Part shown: positions 1-42,104 of the stretch, piece by piece
How positions within the stretch are numbered: position 1 is the first letter of the stretch
Layout: every line of letters starts with the position of its first letter
Assembly (NCBI GenBank): GCA_038501785.1
Contig: JBAMJR010000039.1
Span: 7,785,001 to 7,849,000, forward strand
Direction of reading: 5' to 3'
Source of the DNA: Myoxocephalus aenaeus
Taxonomy: Eukaryota > Chordata > Actinopteri > Perciformes > Cottidae
Length of the DNA stretch: 64,000 nt
Position numbers and translations under genes: made by a program
Notes under the pieces: generated by a model
What the model saw: the letters and a program-made list of their open reading frames with translations, nothing else
The model's database searches: none
Told to the model about the DNA's origin: nothing

Positions 1-699
1 TGTGTGTGTGTGTGTGGGTGTGGTTGTCACTCCAATGCTCAACAATGTTTTAATCTTAAGCTAAGTCCCTTTGTATGTATTCAACACAAGAGCAGCTTTA
101 ACAAAGATTGTGGATTTATTGTTGGCGTGCAGAGAACAAGGGATGTCCTTTTTTCATCCCATGTATTCTCATCAGCTTCTTCATGTATTGACTTTATATT
201 GAGAGAGAGTTATTTCTATGAGTGTCGCCACCGTGTACGACAGAGGGAGATATTTTTTTTTTTTTCAACCGACAAGCATTTAATCTTTTATTTTTAAATC
301 TGCCGCTGCTGTCTGTTTTGTGTTGAGCACTCCCGTGCCCTAGATTTGGAAGTGAGTGAGCGTCAGGGCGAAGCTTTAGTGCGCCCCACGTTGCTCGCAC
401 AGTTTGTTGTAAATGTTCGGTGGGAGAGGTCAGGGCACGGACGTCAGATGAGACGGGGAAGTCGGCGCAGTGAGAACGTTCTTATCTAATTTGAGGTCAC
501 CAGTTGTTTGAGAAGATATTTACGATCAGGAGCGGCGTGCTTCGCTACAGGTTGGCGTGAAGAGATGAGCTTAGTGCTTGATATGTTGGATGGGTTCAAG
601 TTAACCGGCACAACATACCTGCTTTACAACTATGAGGGCTAACTCAGACAGTCCAAGATTTTCATTTAGCTATTTTTGAAATCATCGGTGGAAATGCAT

Positions 700-1260
700 G
701 AAAGTTTAATGATGTTAAGATTGGATTTAAAATTAATCAGCAACCGTTCTGATAAGTAATTAATCATTTTAGTCATTTCTTGAAACAGCAATGTTTCACT
801 TTCACTGGTTCCAGCTCCCCAGTTCGGAGGATTTGCTGGTTTTCTTTTGTGACAGTATAGACGTTTGACTTTAACAATTCTTGTTGGACATTTTTCCCGA
901 TCTTATATGTTTTAGATGAATGGATTCTTCTTTTTATTCAACAAATGAATCAATCGTGAAAGTAGTCATTAGCTACAGCCCGAGTATAATGCTTTCCTAT
1001 TAAATAATGTTTTTGCAACTAATTATTATTCAATTATCGATTATTTTACCAAATCGATTAATCGTTAAGTCAGAAATTGTCAGGGAGCTCAAGGTAACAT
1101 CATCAAATAGCTTGTTAGATCTGATCAAAAGGCCCAAACCCAAAGATATTCCATTTTCAACTGGAATTAGTCAATTCATTGATTCATCAATCAACAAAAA
1201 AGGGAGCAGCAACTATTTGGATAATCAATTTAAGGTTTAAGTCCATTTTCAAGTGAAAAA
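700..1260. mobile_element. Degenerate percomorph MITE fragments
   Basis: ATTAATCATTTTAGTCATTT, CACTGGTTCCAGCT and GAGGATTTGCTGGTTTTC (about 760-850), then ATTATCGATTATTTTACC and CAAACCCAAAGATATTC (1030-1155) match parts of a common fish repeat carrying TAATCGATTAAT motifs. Very degraded; boundaries approximate. Confidence 0.45.
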
Positions 1261-3456
1261 AAAACAGCTGCAGGTTTTAACTTGTAAAATGTGAGAATGA
1301 GTCAAATGATAGTTGTTGTATATCTTTGGGTTTTGTACTTGGGTTCTTGAAACTTAAACCAGAAACAAATTAAAATGACTTGATTTTCGTAATCTTTGGT
1401 TATTAGTGAATCAGGGGATCAACAAATCAGCAAATAACAAAATCCCTGTTTGTGTTTTGTGTCATGATGGTTGCTCTCTTAAAGTTCACCTTTAGTGATG
1501 CAGTAACAGGGCGTGTGGTCACTTTATTATGTAACCATCAGTCGTGCCGACTTCTGTCTGGCTTATCCAGACGTAGGAAGAACCTTGAGTCGTTGCACTT
1601 GCATACAGACCAACGAATGGAGCCATCAGGCATGCTGGTCACATTCTGGCTGACACAACACACAGTCGGTCCATCAATATTCTCCAAAATTCACATTTAG
1701 GAAAGAGAACGCTTTGCTTTCCTGAACTTTCAATGAGCATGCAAACAATACCAAATAACCTTACATACAATTATAGAGCCTTTTATCTGGCTAATTCAAC
1801 AGGATACATTCATTGTCGTAGACCTCATTCTGAGTGGAAACCGAGTGTGGACAAGAGAGGCAACAATGGCTCCACCAAATCAAACCAACAGGAGCTTTTA
1901 TATGTGCGTGAACATTTACAGTTCAGAGTTGAATTAGAGCCACATCTCACAGCAAAAGCTGATTGTGTGAAAAGTTTCCCATCTTTGCAGAAGTTTCACC
2001 AACTCCGCTGTGGTCAAAGCCGATTATGTCAGAGAGCGAGCGACCAGCTGAGAGGCGGCTTTGATTGGGATGAGGGCCGGCATCGAGATAGACATCAGGA
2101 ACATGGGGAGAATCACGAGAGCTGACAGTCACAGCTTTCACCACAAAGCCTCACTGATGCCACTGATACAGGGGGGAGGATGGAATAGGTGTTGAGCTGC
2201 AGAAATGATGCTGTAAGACGTGCCGTTGCGTTTTAAAATACGGTTTCAAGCGGAAGGGTGTGCACGTTGGACTTTCACCCCGCTGGATGAATCTGTCCAG
2301 ACAGATTTTGGTTGTTTTCTTCTTCTTCGCAGTGACAGAGCTACTTTCTACCGAGCAATTCAATTATTCACTCGTCTTAATTGATGTGTTTTGCCCATGC
2401 CCTTTTTTTTTCCTGAAGGTCTTCCGAGACACTCTCTACTCCAATGTCAAATGCTATTCCCTCATGTCCTTGATTCCTTGCTTCAAGTTGACTTTGAATT
2501 ATTGAGCTCCGTGGCAAAGCTCATCTGTGTAACTTTAATAAATTAAAACCCTCGAGATCCGACCTGAAATAACAGCTTACTTAGTCTGCCCTGTAATGAA
2601 AATGTTTCACTCATGACTATGCGCTGCTAGGGGTATTTTTAGGGCTAACTTTTGCATCATCACTGTTGCGCAATAAGGTACTATTACAGTGCAAAAATTG
2701 GGATGTTAAGTTTGTTGAGATGAAGCTTAAAGTACAGTTTATCTCTCTTTTAGAGGAAAATATAACTATTATTGTTAATTAAAAACGATGAATGTTCTCT
2801 GGATGCTACAAGCGAGCAGTTTTATAATTCAGGTCTAAAATGCACATTTCATCAGGAAACACTGTGTGGGGCAGCTGTTTATACTACACACTGAGTCATT
2901 ATGGCCTTGAGCATTTGCTTTATGCCTTTTGATTTAAACAAATATTGTGAGTAAATAAAAAAAATAAAAAAACTCCCAAGAATAGCCTCGAAGTCAAGAG
3001 GATTTGTGTTTTGGCAGATTGCTGTGGTTTGAAATTACACTGGAGGGCCGGGGTTGCAGTAGAAATCCTGAGCAGGTCGCTGCTGAAGAGGAAGTCAGTG
3101 AAACAAGATATGTGTTGGTCAGCTCTTTCCTGACCCAAAGGTCAGAAATCTCAATAGAGCATTCTTTTTATAGGACTAGATATCCTTGAAACCATGTCCT
3201 CCTCTATATGTGATAAATATGTTGTTGGCTGGGTATAATTCATCTGGAGTAATACATATGCTGTTTTTAATGCTCGTGACACGGGCCTTGGGATCGCAAT
3301 AATGGCCGGTCCACCATATTGAGACTATTTATTTCATGGTTCCCAGATGATGAATCCTACTCTTTCATGATCCCCTGACTTTTTTTAGTTAAATATCTAT
3401 TGGATGACGTTTGTTACATTTGTTCTCCTCAGGATCAACGGCAATAACTTTAACAA

Positions 3457-3500
<44 letters not shown>
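3457..3500. repeat. (ATCT)n microsatellite
   Basis: About eleven ATCT units. Confidence 0.9.
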
Positions 3501-3501
<1 letters not shown>

Positions 3502-3614
3502 ACTTCCTCTGACTTTTCATCTTGTGCCATCCTCAGGTCAAAGTCTTAATTTGCGTAACAACAAATATATCTATCCCATTAGCTTTTTTTTTGATAAGTA
3601 AGAAAATATTAGAA

Positions 3615-3690
3615 AATATACTTTATTTATCCCTCTTGGGGAAATTCAGTTTGAGCAAATGTGAGCATGCTAACACGTTAAACTACAATG
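3615..3690 (-). mobile_element. 3' tail of a CR1/L2-like LINE
   Basis: On the minus strand TGAATTTCCCCAAGAGGGAT followed by AAATAAAG is the same tail type as at 45800-45870. The (ATCT)n at 3457-3500 is close by. Fragment only. Confidence 0.5.
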
Positions 3691-4396
3691 GTGAACATGG
3701 TAAACCTTATACCGGCTAAACATCCCCATCACAAGGTAACATTACATTCCAAATTGCATTTATTGCAAATCAATAAACTCATAATTACACGACTCTCTTA
3801 TCTGTTGAGATCACTTCGATCCCAACGGCTCATTCCTCCCCAGATGTGATGGCAACCTCGCAGTGTGTTTTAAGTGCACACAGTAAGATGAGCGTGCAGT
3901 GGCCCGTTTGTAGCATCAACACCAACAGCAGAGCGCAGCAGTGTCAGAGCAGTGTCAGGGTGTGTCTGCGGCGGGACAAGTCCAGGCTTCAGCGGACCTG
4001 ACAGGCGGTGGCTCATTAAACCCCCATCAGACGCAGGGGGTAAAGACAACCGCTGCAGCTCGGGCAACACACTGCGTGTAACGTAGACACACATTGAGAC
4101 TGCGTAGGACAGGGTAATACCCTCGGTTGTTTTATCTTAGCGTTTTAATCATTCCTGCCAACTGCCGAGAAATCTTTAGATAAAGCAGAAAGAGACTAAC
4201 GGCTTATAGAATTATTGTTCAGGATTGATGCACATGGGAAATCGTTGCGTATGATTAGAAAGTCGATGCTTTTGTTACGCTCTTCTCACGACACACTAAA
4301 TGCGAGCTGTATTACTGTGTTTTCTGTGTGGGTGGATGGGTGACCGGCTTTGGAGAAGCAGGTCGACAGTGTAGCCGCAGAAGGTTTCACAGTGGG

Positions 4397-4398
<2 letters not shown>

Positions 4399-4454
<56 letters not shown>
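4399..4454. repeat. (AG)n microsatellite
   Basis: About 28 AG units, uninterrupted. Confidence 0.95.
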
Positions 4455-4457
<3 letters not shown>

Positions 4458-5305
4458 CCGGGGGCACGTTTTGGCAAGGGTGAAGTGATAAGCATAATTT
4501 CAGGTTGAAACACGGCGGCGTAAACAGCACTACTTGTTTAACCGTGTTTTATTCAAATGTGCTCGAAACAACAATGACAGGCTTTGAAACGAGATGGAAA
4601 TGCGAGTTGTGCGTTTTGGGGTTCTCTTCGATGAACCAGCTCAACCGTTTCCCAAACTCTGACTGTGGCCTGAGCGGAAGTCCTGCAAGGTCAAACAAGT
4701 GAGTCCTATGCCAACCCCAGGCTGTGTTGCGCCTCTCGATCTGTATCTGACCTCTGCGCTCTGGGCAAAAAAAATCACATACAATCTGTCTAAGTTATAC
4801 ATTTCATTCTCACCATATTTCTGCTATTTCCTCTCCTAATCTCTCTCCACTCCCCGCCTTCCTGTCCCCCATTTGTCCGTCTCTGTATATAACAAGCCAC
4901 CAGGGACCCTCGTGTTTTTAATCAAGCAGTAGGAGGGAGGTCGGACGAAGAGGATCCCTGTCAGATCTGCTAGTTGAATGACCAGTCGAGTGTAAATGTG
5001 ATTAGCTATTGCATCCTGTCCTTCTCTCACTCTGAAAGCAGTCTCATTCGGATTGCTGGACCAAATAACCCATGTGCCCCCGCTAAGGCCGGGTTTGGTG
5101 TTGCACTCAGGGGAGCCTTGAGCGTTTTATCCCCACCCTGCCGAGGGTCGTCATACTCACACAGTTGTTAAGAGGATTGGATCTTGGTGAAGTGATGTGT
5201 AATTGCTAATCTCCTGACCACAATGGAACTGGAGATCCGGATCGTCCATTAGGAATATTGCATTCGAGCACGTTTCTATCAGTGTTGGTGCTCCAAAGTA
5301 AGTTT

Positions 5306-5517
5306 AAAGGAATAGTTTTACATTTGGGAAAATACTTTTTTTTTGCATTCTTAACAAGATTTAGATGAAACGATCAATACCACTTTCATACGTGATCTTT
5401 GAATATGAAGATATAGCCAGGAGATGGTTCACTGGGCTGAGCACAAAGAGGGAAAGCCGGATTGAAACGGCTAAATCCACCTACCAGGAAGCTCACTGAT
5501 AAACGTCATATGTCTTG

Positions 5518-5572
<55 letters not shown>

Positions 5573-6100
5573 CAAAGTGTCAATATTAAAAACCTTTATA
5601 TTGGGAAGTAATCTTGATAATGATATATCCGCAGATAGGGACTTTTTGTGTGCATAAATAAAACAATCGAACCCCATAGATTTGTTTTTTTTAATTTAGT
5701 TTGTGACCAAGATACACCGAGTGGGACATTTTGAAAACAGTCAGTTCTCTCTGGTCAACAGCTTTGACGAGGACACTGTTTTTAAATTACTCTTAGATCT
5801 AGTCTGACATTTCTCCACTTCAGTTGCTTGTTATATGGACCAACATATACAATATTACAGTATATCTGCAATAAGCATATATCGGGTGATATATTGGCCT
5901 GGTCAATTTATCGGTCTAGCGTCCTGGACATAGCTCTTTGTTTCCACTGTTTCCAGTCTTTATGCTATGCTAAGCTAAGCTAACAGTCCACTGGTTTCAG
6001 CTTCACATTTAACGGACAGACACCAGAGTGGCATCAATCTTCTCACATCAACTCATGTCAAGAAAGAGAATTATAATATATCCCTAAATGTCAAACTATT
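5306..6100. mobile_element. MITE-like repeat of the AAAGGAATAG family
   Basis: It starts AAAGGAATAGTTTTACATTT and ends TAAATGTCAAACTATT, the inverted arms of the same family as at 19757-23645. GCTATGCTAAGCTAAGCTAA near 5965 is a typical internal motif. An (AT)n microsatellite at 5519-5568 lies inside. Upstream of magix. Confidence 0.6.
5519..5568. repeat. (TA)n microsatellite
   Basis: 25 TA units inside the MITE at 5306-6100. Confidence 0.95.
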
Positions 6101-6315
6101 GATGTGATAATGAGCTTTCTCTGTCATATAATCTACATGCCATGTTTGTCTTTTGGATTCTGTTTCCCCACGTCTGTTGTCCGCTGTGTGTCAAGGTGAC
6201 ACACAGCGCAGCTCTGATGATGTCAGAGGAACGTTGTCCGCTCTCTCCGGACATCACAGCTGTCAAGCCACTGTCGACTCAAACACATCTTCACCATGTC
6301 AGCTACATCCTCAGC

Positions 6316-6349
6316 CCCCCCCCCCCCCCTCCCACACACACACACACAC
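6316..6349. repeat. Poly-C followed by (CA)n
   Basis: A run of C, a short CTCC, then CA units; upstream of magix. Confidence 0.85.
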
Positions 6350-7069
6350 CCAGCTGCTCCCCAGGAAACATGTTGCTGCAAAACGCATTGAGCAAACAAT
6401 AGAAGAAGAATACAAAGGAGAAAACAAACGGGGTAATTATTCACTGTCCAGAAAAATCTATCACATTCTATATTTGTTTGAAAGCATAATGCATCACTGT
6501 AGATACAGAAAGTACTGCCGTGTTTGACTGCAGCTACAGGTTCTTAGCTCACCTGTCGAAACATGCGCGCATTCATTCAATGCCCCGCACCTTTATCAAG
6601 CGCACACTAGATTTTCCCATGTGACTGAAGATGTGCTGGTATGTGCGCTAACTCCTATGTTGTGTGTTTACATGGAAACATTACGTCGGCCTGCAGCAAG
6701 CGCAATCAACATGAGGGAATGACTATTGGTTTCTTTTGGGTGGACAGTCATGCACTGTGCTGCAGTATGTTTGCAGAAAACAAAGTCACAGTTCCCATGT
6801 GTTGTGTTGTTCCAGACTTCCAGGCTGCCACACTCCCAGAGAAAACATCCTATCCAATTTAGCCGGAATTATTCATGACCTTTGCTAAATCTGAGCACTA
6901 CTCCCCAGACCTCAGACATCGACAACTGATAAAGGTTAAACAGCAAAACAACCTTCTGCCTGAAGTCACAGGATATTTAGATTGTTTTGTAACTGACACT
7001 TTTGCACTTGTCTCACACCTTCTGCACACCCTTCAAAGCCTGTTATCTTTCCTCTCCAGCTCATTTGCC

Positions 7070-36514
<29,445 letters not shown>

Positions 36515-37260
36515 CGTTTTAACAGGAAGTAGTAGAGCATGCAGCAGCTGAATGATACAGTATCAGATCCTATCAGTCTCACAACTGTTAGACCTCGACT
36601 TGTTTTTCTCAGCTACCCACACTACCAACGTTTTCTCTCAGTCACTTTGATATCTACAGTGAAGTCATATTCTTTGTGCCTTTTTACAGCTGACCTCTGG
36701 CTGATATTAAATGTCGATCACATTTTAACTCGTAAATGACACCCAGCATGGTAACGTTATGTGCTGGTGAAACAACAACAACAACTATTTATTTATTTTT
36801 TTGTCTGAGGCCGTCGTCCTCTCTTTACATTTGCAGCATTCGTTATAGATGTTTCCATGACTACACGGTGCATACACCTTGTTGAAACCTACTTCCTGTC
36901 TCTTACTCACCTCTCTAGATCTGTCTTCACACTACTTCAGCAGAGTAATCCCCTCACCTACTGTACAAAGACTGCATCGACATTCACTGATACCTCATGA
37001 AGATACTGAGCAATAATAATGCAACTGTCTTAGACTATCAGCCATCCATTTCCACTGCGCCACGTCCAACTGCTCTGAGAGGAACCAGTGTGACATGTGT
37101 GTACAATATCCTCTTTGTCTTATGTGGACACCTGCGTCGAGTTGTAACGTTCCATATAACTGAATATTTGATTGTGTTAATGCAAATCCCTTTTGACAGC
37201 AGGTGTCAAATCTATATTCTGTAAATATTTGTAGAGAAATAAATAACAGAACCTATTGTA
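36515..37260 (+). other. magix: Probable magix 3'UTR with poly(A) signal
   Basis: Following the stop codon there is no further coding frame. AATAAA at 37238-37243 is the first good polyadenylation signal, about 720 bases downstream; a second AATAAA lies at 38583-38588. A (CT)n(AT)n microsatellite starts soon after the first signal. Inferred from position only. Confidence 0.5.
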
Positions 37261-37325
37261 AATACTATACTAACTGGAGCCAAGCCCTGATTTGTATTAC
37301 TGTATTGTAATACATCGTGATAAGA

Positions 37326-37472
<147 letters not shown>

Positions 37473-38755
37473 TATGAATATTTGCAGTATATCTATATAT
37501 TACATACGATAGCTACCCAGTCATATTTATAATTGTGTGATGAGAAATTACGTGAAATTGGTATATAGCTTTTGTGATGACTCAAAATGTAAACACGGAC
37601 TATAAGAACTATATTGTACCTGCCCTATTCATAAATGAATGTTTTGTAATATGCTGCTAGAGTGTGAATTAGGATACTCTATGTCGTACCCTACTTCAGA
37701 AGTCAGCAAAAGATGCCAAAAGTATGCATCCGATGTGCATATTTCAAGTACTGTTAATATTGTGTATGTGGGGTCAGAACAATAACACAGTTTCTAAAGA
37801 GTGCTGTGCCCATCGTGCCACGTACAGTTGCCTTGGTAACATAAACCACTTTATCCTATAACTACTGATTTTTCTTACTGTGAAAAGCCCCCAGCTCTGA
37901 GGTCTCTAAAGCGAGAGTAGGGCAGGACGTTTATAATTCCAGGCATGCCAAAAACAAAAGGCCCTTACTGTAAATCCACAGAAACAATTATAATCATAAG
38001 CCTCTGCAGAATTTGAGCTCAGTGTTGCATCTAAGATGGCAAAATAACACTTAATATCATTATGTTTTGCTCAACAGGCTGAATGGATACTGTGAGATGT
38101 TATTTTTCTATGAAATTCTCTTTTTTGAAATACTCAGGTTTTCAGATATTTTGCTCTAGATAAGCCATTAGGAAGAAAAGCTACAACAGTGACACCATGT
38201 TCACAACACAGAGAGTGGATTTATATTATTTTAACGTTTAAAAAGCAATGTTACGTTGATTCTTTGCGGCAGCTTTAGGAGACACAGACTGTTACGGATG
38301 TTTGTTACCAGCCCATGAATACCTTAAGGTTGATGCTGTAAGTGAATTTCAGATTTTACCCAAACTGAATTACCCAAAAACAAATAGCTCGGTGTGCCCT
38401 GTCCATTTGTTTGCATTGCTGTGCAGCCGAGTAAAGGATGCCACATACTGTCCTCCCCAGCCAGTGACCATATGAGTAGCTTAGCCTATATGTCAGACTT
38501 CTTTTATAACGTTTGCTAATGTTCTTTTTTTAGACTTTCATGTCCTTCAGGGGATTATATGGCCGAACTGTAAACACATTCTAATAAAACTGCAAATAAA
38601 CTGCTGAACTAATTTCCTCGGTGGTCATCCATGTCTTTCATCAATTGCTTTCTTTTTTTCTTTCTTTTTTTAACAGCAGACGAGAAACAGTAGTGGACAG
38701 CAGATGGCAGCAAAATGATAGGCTACATTTAGAAATGATGGGGTTAGGGATGAAG

Positions 38756-38756
<1 letters not shown>

Positions 38757-38848
<92 letters not shown>
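38757..38848. repeat. (GT)n microsatellite
   Basis: 46 TG units followed by an AGAA-rich purine tract; intergenic. Confidence 0.95.
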
Positions 38849-38850
<2 letters not shown>

Positions 38851-39754
38851 AAAGAGAAGAAAAAAAAGAGAAAGAGACCGATTTGAAGGATGCCATAACA
38901 TAGGCTGTATGTTCAGAAACAGATTGGGAGGTGTGTGTGTGTGTGTGCCCGGAGAATAAGAAATAACAGATTTTAAAACTCGGTTCTCGGTCGGTTGGTT
39001 GGCTTAATCCATTTCCCACAGAATTATTAAACCTGCTTTTTGCGAGAACATGGATTCTACATTTCCCATGCACGCTCACCACTCAGTCTAATATTAGTTT
39101 CCTGTAGCGTGTACAGCAGAGCAGCATCACCTGCATCACCTGTGTGAGCTAGAGAGAGAGAGATGGATTTATAGCCAGTGTCTCAGTTCAGATATGAGCA
39201 CTTAAGTACTGGCACTATAAATAACATCGCGCTCGGAGGCCTCCTCTCTCCCATGTTGTCCTAAGCCGCATCCTTCTGCTCGTGTTAGCGCAGACGTCAA
39301 AAAGATATTTGCCGGCAGTAATGACAGCGCTGCTCCCGATGCAGCTGCTATCACACGATGTCGAGGCAGATTAATAAGTAGACGCAAACTACTCGAACGA
39401 CTTCAAGTTATGGTCACGTGAATGTACATTATAGGGAATTGTTGAACGGAGCAGAATGAGTGACTTTCGCTGCCCCGCACGCGTTTAGTAGTCTAATATG
39501 TTTTCGACATGTGCACTCCTGATTCCAGCATCAACAGGGTCTGCGGTGTGCGAAGTTACAATGAGGCAAAACGAGATTGTGCCTTCAAAATAAAATGTAA
39601 TGTGTACACTTGGCCGCACGCGGTCTGTATTCTACTGAGTAATTCACCCTCACCAGTAATCTGGATTGAACTAGGCTCCCTAAATTGGCGTGTTAACCTC
39701 ATGATCTTTATTTAGGGGCGTTTTTTCCTGATCCGATGTGAGGTCCCGGGACAG

Positions 39755-39850
39755 GGATGTTATGTGTACAGACTGTAAAGCCCTCCGAGGCAAATTTGTA
39801 TTTGTGATGTTGGGCTATATAAAAGAAACTGAATTGAATCGAATTGAATG
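39755..39850 (+). mobile_element. 3' tail of a fish LINE/SINE family
   Basis: CTGTAAAGCCCTCCGAGGCA, TTGTGATGTTGGGCTATATA and a GAATTGAAT repeat tail resemble the 3' end shared by a common teleost SINE/L2-like family. Solitary fragment. Confidence 0.5.
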
Positions 39851-39881
39851 ATGAATGTATGATGTGTATAGAGAGTAATTT

Positions 39882-39954
39882 ATGGGAAATGACTGCATGG
39901 CTTGCAGTCATTTCCCATTTCAGACAGCCTGAGTGGCGGACTCAGGCTGTCTGA
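39882..39954. repeat. Two adjacent perfect hairpins
   Basis: Hairpin 1: 16-bp stem ATGGGAAATGACTGCA (39882-39897) with its complement at 39903-39918, loop TGGCT. Hairpin 2: 15-bp stem TCAGACAGCCTGAGT (39920-39934) with its complement at 39940-39954, loop GGCGG. One base separates them. Directly readable in the sequence. Confidence 0.9.
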
Positions 39955-40010
39955 GGGCCAGGGGTGCAAACAAATTAAAAAGGGCACTAGCTGCATTAGT
40001 AGGGGGCCAG
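39933..40010. mobile_element. Possible hAT terminal relic
   Basis: AGTGGCGGACTCAGG and the following GAGGGCCAGGGGTGCAAACA, GGGCACTAGCTGCATTAG and GGGGGCCAGCACG look like the end of a GTGGCGGA-type hAT element. No matching other end found. Confidence 0.35.
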
Positions 40011-40918
40011 CACGTAGAACGTTTTCTAACATGCAGGGCAGCCTTTATGGCAATGCGTGACATTTTCTTCACACACAAGCTGACGTGCACAGAGAGAGAA
40101 TCCCTCGTTGACCGGAGCAGAGAAATGTGCCTCTGGTGTGAGCAGCCTGGTGATTACTGCTCGATTGACAGCTGATATAATGCTCAGTGTGAAACCAATG
40201 ACATGTTATTGTGAACATGTATGAGGAAAGTTCAAAGGTTTTACATTTTAAGGGATTGTCTAACATTAAAATGTTCCCAATTTTCACAGAAAGCATGTTG
40301 CCAAGGCAGGTTTGCTAATATGTAAAATGCAGGTGAAGGTCACATGACCAGCTTTATCACTCAGAGCAACAAACTAAAACGCTGCAGAAAATGTAAATGT
40401 TAACAAAAGCTGCCAAAATGCTGGCTGGCTTGTAGGCTATAGCTATAGCTTGAACACAGAGGCTCATTTGGATCAATGTGGTCTCGGTTACCTCCTTCGT
40501 TGGTTGATAATTGTGAACATGCAAGCTGAAATTGACACAAAAGCATTAATGTCAGTTCCAAACCCATGTGCCACTGTTTTCTGTCAAAGCCCGTAACCAC
40601 TGGAACATCTCTGGTGCCAATCACTACAAAGAGCCAGAGAGAGAAAGAAGATCAGAATCAAGCTGCAGAGAAACAAATACTGTTTTTATTTTTTCATTTA
40701 GCCAACTGCAGCCGCCTTCAGAAAGTGCGTACAGTTGCATTCAATTGGGACATTATTTATTGTGGCATTGCAGCTTGAACTTTGACCCTCTTGGCAACAT
40801 ATCTGCTGCGCAGAGGATTGTGGATCAGAATAATAGCCAGAAAAGCATGCTGGCTGGCTGAAAAATGCAACCGGATGCAGTAGGATGGGATTCTTTTTAG
40901 CATACTGCATTTGACATA

Positions 40919-42104
40919 CACTCACCTAAAGGATTATTAGGAACACCATACTAATACTGTGTTTGACCCCCTTTCGCCTTCAGAACTGCCTTAATTCTAC
41001 GTGGCATTGATTCAACAAGGTGCTGAAAGCATTCTTTAGAAATGTTGGCCCATATTGATAGGATAGCATCTTGCAGTTGATGGAGATTTGTGGGATGCAC
41101 ATCCAGGGCACGAAGCTCCCGTTCCACCACATCCCAAAGATGCTCTATTGGGTTGAGATCTGGTGACTGTGGGGGCCATTTTAGTACAGTGAACTCATTG
41201 TCATGTTCAAGAAACCAATTTGAAATGATTGGAGCTTTGTGACATGGTGCATTATCCTGCTGGAAGTAGCCATCAGAGGATGGGTACATGGTGGCCATAA
41301 AGGGATGGACATGGTCAGAAACAATGCTCAGGTAGGCCGTGGCATTTAAACGATGCCCAATTGGCACTAAGGGGCCTAAAGTGTGCCAAGAAAACATCCC
41401 CCACACCATTACACCACCACCACCAGCCTGCACAGTGGTAACAAGGCATGATGGATCCATGTTCTCATTCTGTTTACGCCAAATTCTGACTCTACCATCT
41501 GAATGTCTCAACAGAAATCGAGACTCATCAGACCAGGCAACATTTTTCCAGTCTTCAACTGTCCAATTTTGGTGAGCTCTTGCAAATTGTAGCCTCTTTT
41601 TCCTATTTGTAGTGGAGATGAGTGGTACCCGGTGGGGTCTTCTGCTGTTGTAGCCCATCAAGGTTGTGCGTGTTGTGGCTTCACAAATGCTTTGCTGCAT
41701 ACCTCGGTTGTAACGAGTGGTTATTTCAGTCAAAGTTGCTCTTCTATCAGCTTGAATCAGTCGGCCCATTCTCCTCTGACCTCTAGCATCAACAAGGCAT
41801 TTTCGCCCACAGGACTGCCGCATACTGGATGTTTTTCCCTTTTCACACCATTCTTTGTAAACCCTAGAAATGGTTGTGCGTGAAAATCCCAGTAACTGAG
41901 CAGATTGTGAAATACTCAGACCGGCCCGTCTGGCACCAACAACCATGCCACGCTCAAAATTGCTTAAATCACCTTTCTTTCCCATTCTGACATTCAGTTT
42001 GGAGTTCAGGAGATTGTCTTGACCAGGACCACACCCCTAAATGCATTGAAGCAACTGCCATGTGATTGGTTGATTAGTGTTCCTAATAATCCTTTAGGTG
42101 AGTG
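40919..42104 (-). mobile_element. Tc1/mariner DNA transposon, complete, DD36E type
   Basis: The 1,186-bp element has perfect 28-bp terminal inverted repeats (CACTCACCTAAAGG... at 40919-40946 and its complement at 42077-42104) and TA duplications at 40917-40918 and 42105-42106. One uninterrupted transposase ORF fills it. It sits between magix and iqsec2. The absence of stops and identical ends suggest a recent insertion. Confidence 0.95.
40951..41985 (-). CDS. Tc1-type transposase, 344 aa, intact
   Basis: It cuts and pastes its own element using a DDE RNase H-fold nuclease. The N-terminal helix-turn-helix region (LSNFERGMVVGARRAGLSIS, GFSRTTISRVYKEW) binds the inverted repeats. Catalytic residues: D153 (WSDESRF), D244 (FQQDNAPCH), E281 (PDLNPIEHLWD). 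There are 36 residues between the last two, against 34 in classical Tc1 or Sleeping Beauty, which puts it in the DD36E group (named Incomer in the literature, from memory). No internal stop or frameshift is seen. Confidence 0.93.
   Translation of the reverse strand: MGKKGDLSNFERGMVVGARRAGLSISQSAQLLGFSRTTISRVYKEWCEKGKTSSMRQSCGRKCLVDARGQRRMGRLIQADRRATLTEITTRYNRGMQQSICEATTRTTLMGYNSRRPHRVPLISTTNRKKRLQFARAHQNWTVEDWKNVAWSDESRFLLRHSDGRVRIWRKQNENMDPSCLVTTVQAGGGGVMVWGMFSWHTLGPLVPIGHRLNATAYLSIVSDHVHPFMATMYPSSDGYFQQDNAPCHKAPIISNWFLEHDNEFTVLKWPPQSPDLNPIEHLWDVVERELRALDVHPTNLHQLQDAILSIWANISKECFQHLVESMPRRIKAVLKAKGGQTQY

Larger units (their letters stand above)
1..7059. other. Upstream flank of magix
   Basis: No coding frame with recognisable similarity or paired splice sites is visible. 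It begins inside a (GT)n tract and holds degenerate MITEs (700-1260, 5306-6100), a LINE tail (3615-3690) and microsatellites. A mildly CpG-rich stretch at 300-600 is unexplained. Non-coding 5' exons of magix may be present but cannot be placed. Confidence 0.5.
37473..40918. other. Intergenic DNA between magix and the Tc1 element
   Basis: No gene recognised. Contains an alternative poly(A) signal (38583), a (GT)n tract, a LINE/SINE tail, the twin hairpins and a possible hAT relic. Confidence 0.55.

Noticed and set aside
6875..7069. Upstream in-frame start for magix at 6875
   Set aside because: The extra residues are unlike MAGI N-termini and a likely splice acceptor lies at 7058-7059, just before the conserved MSK start.
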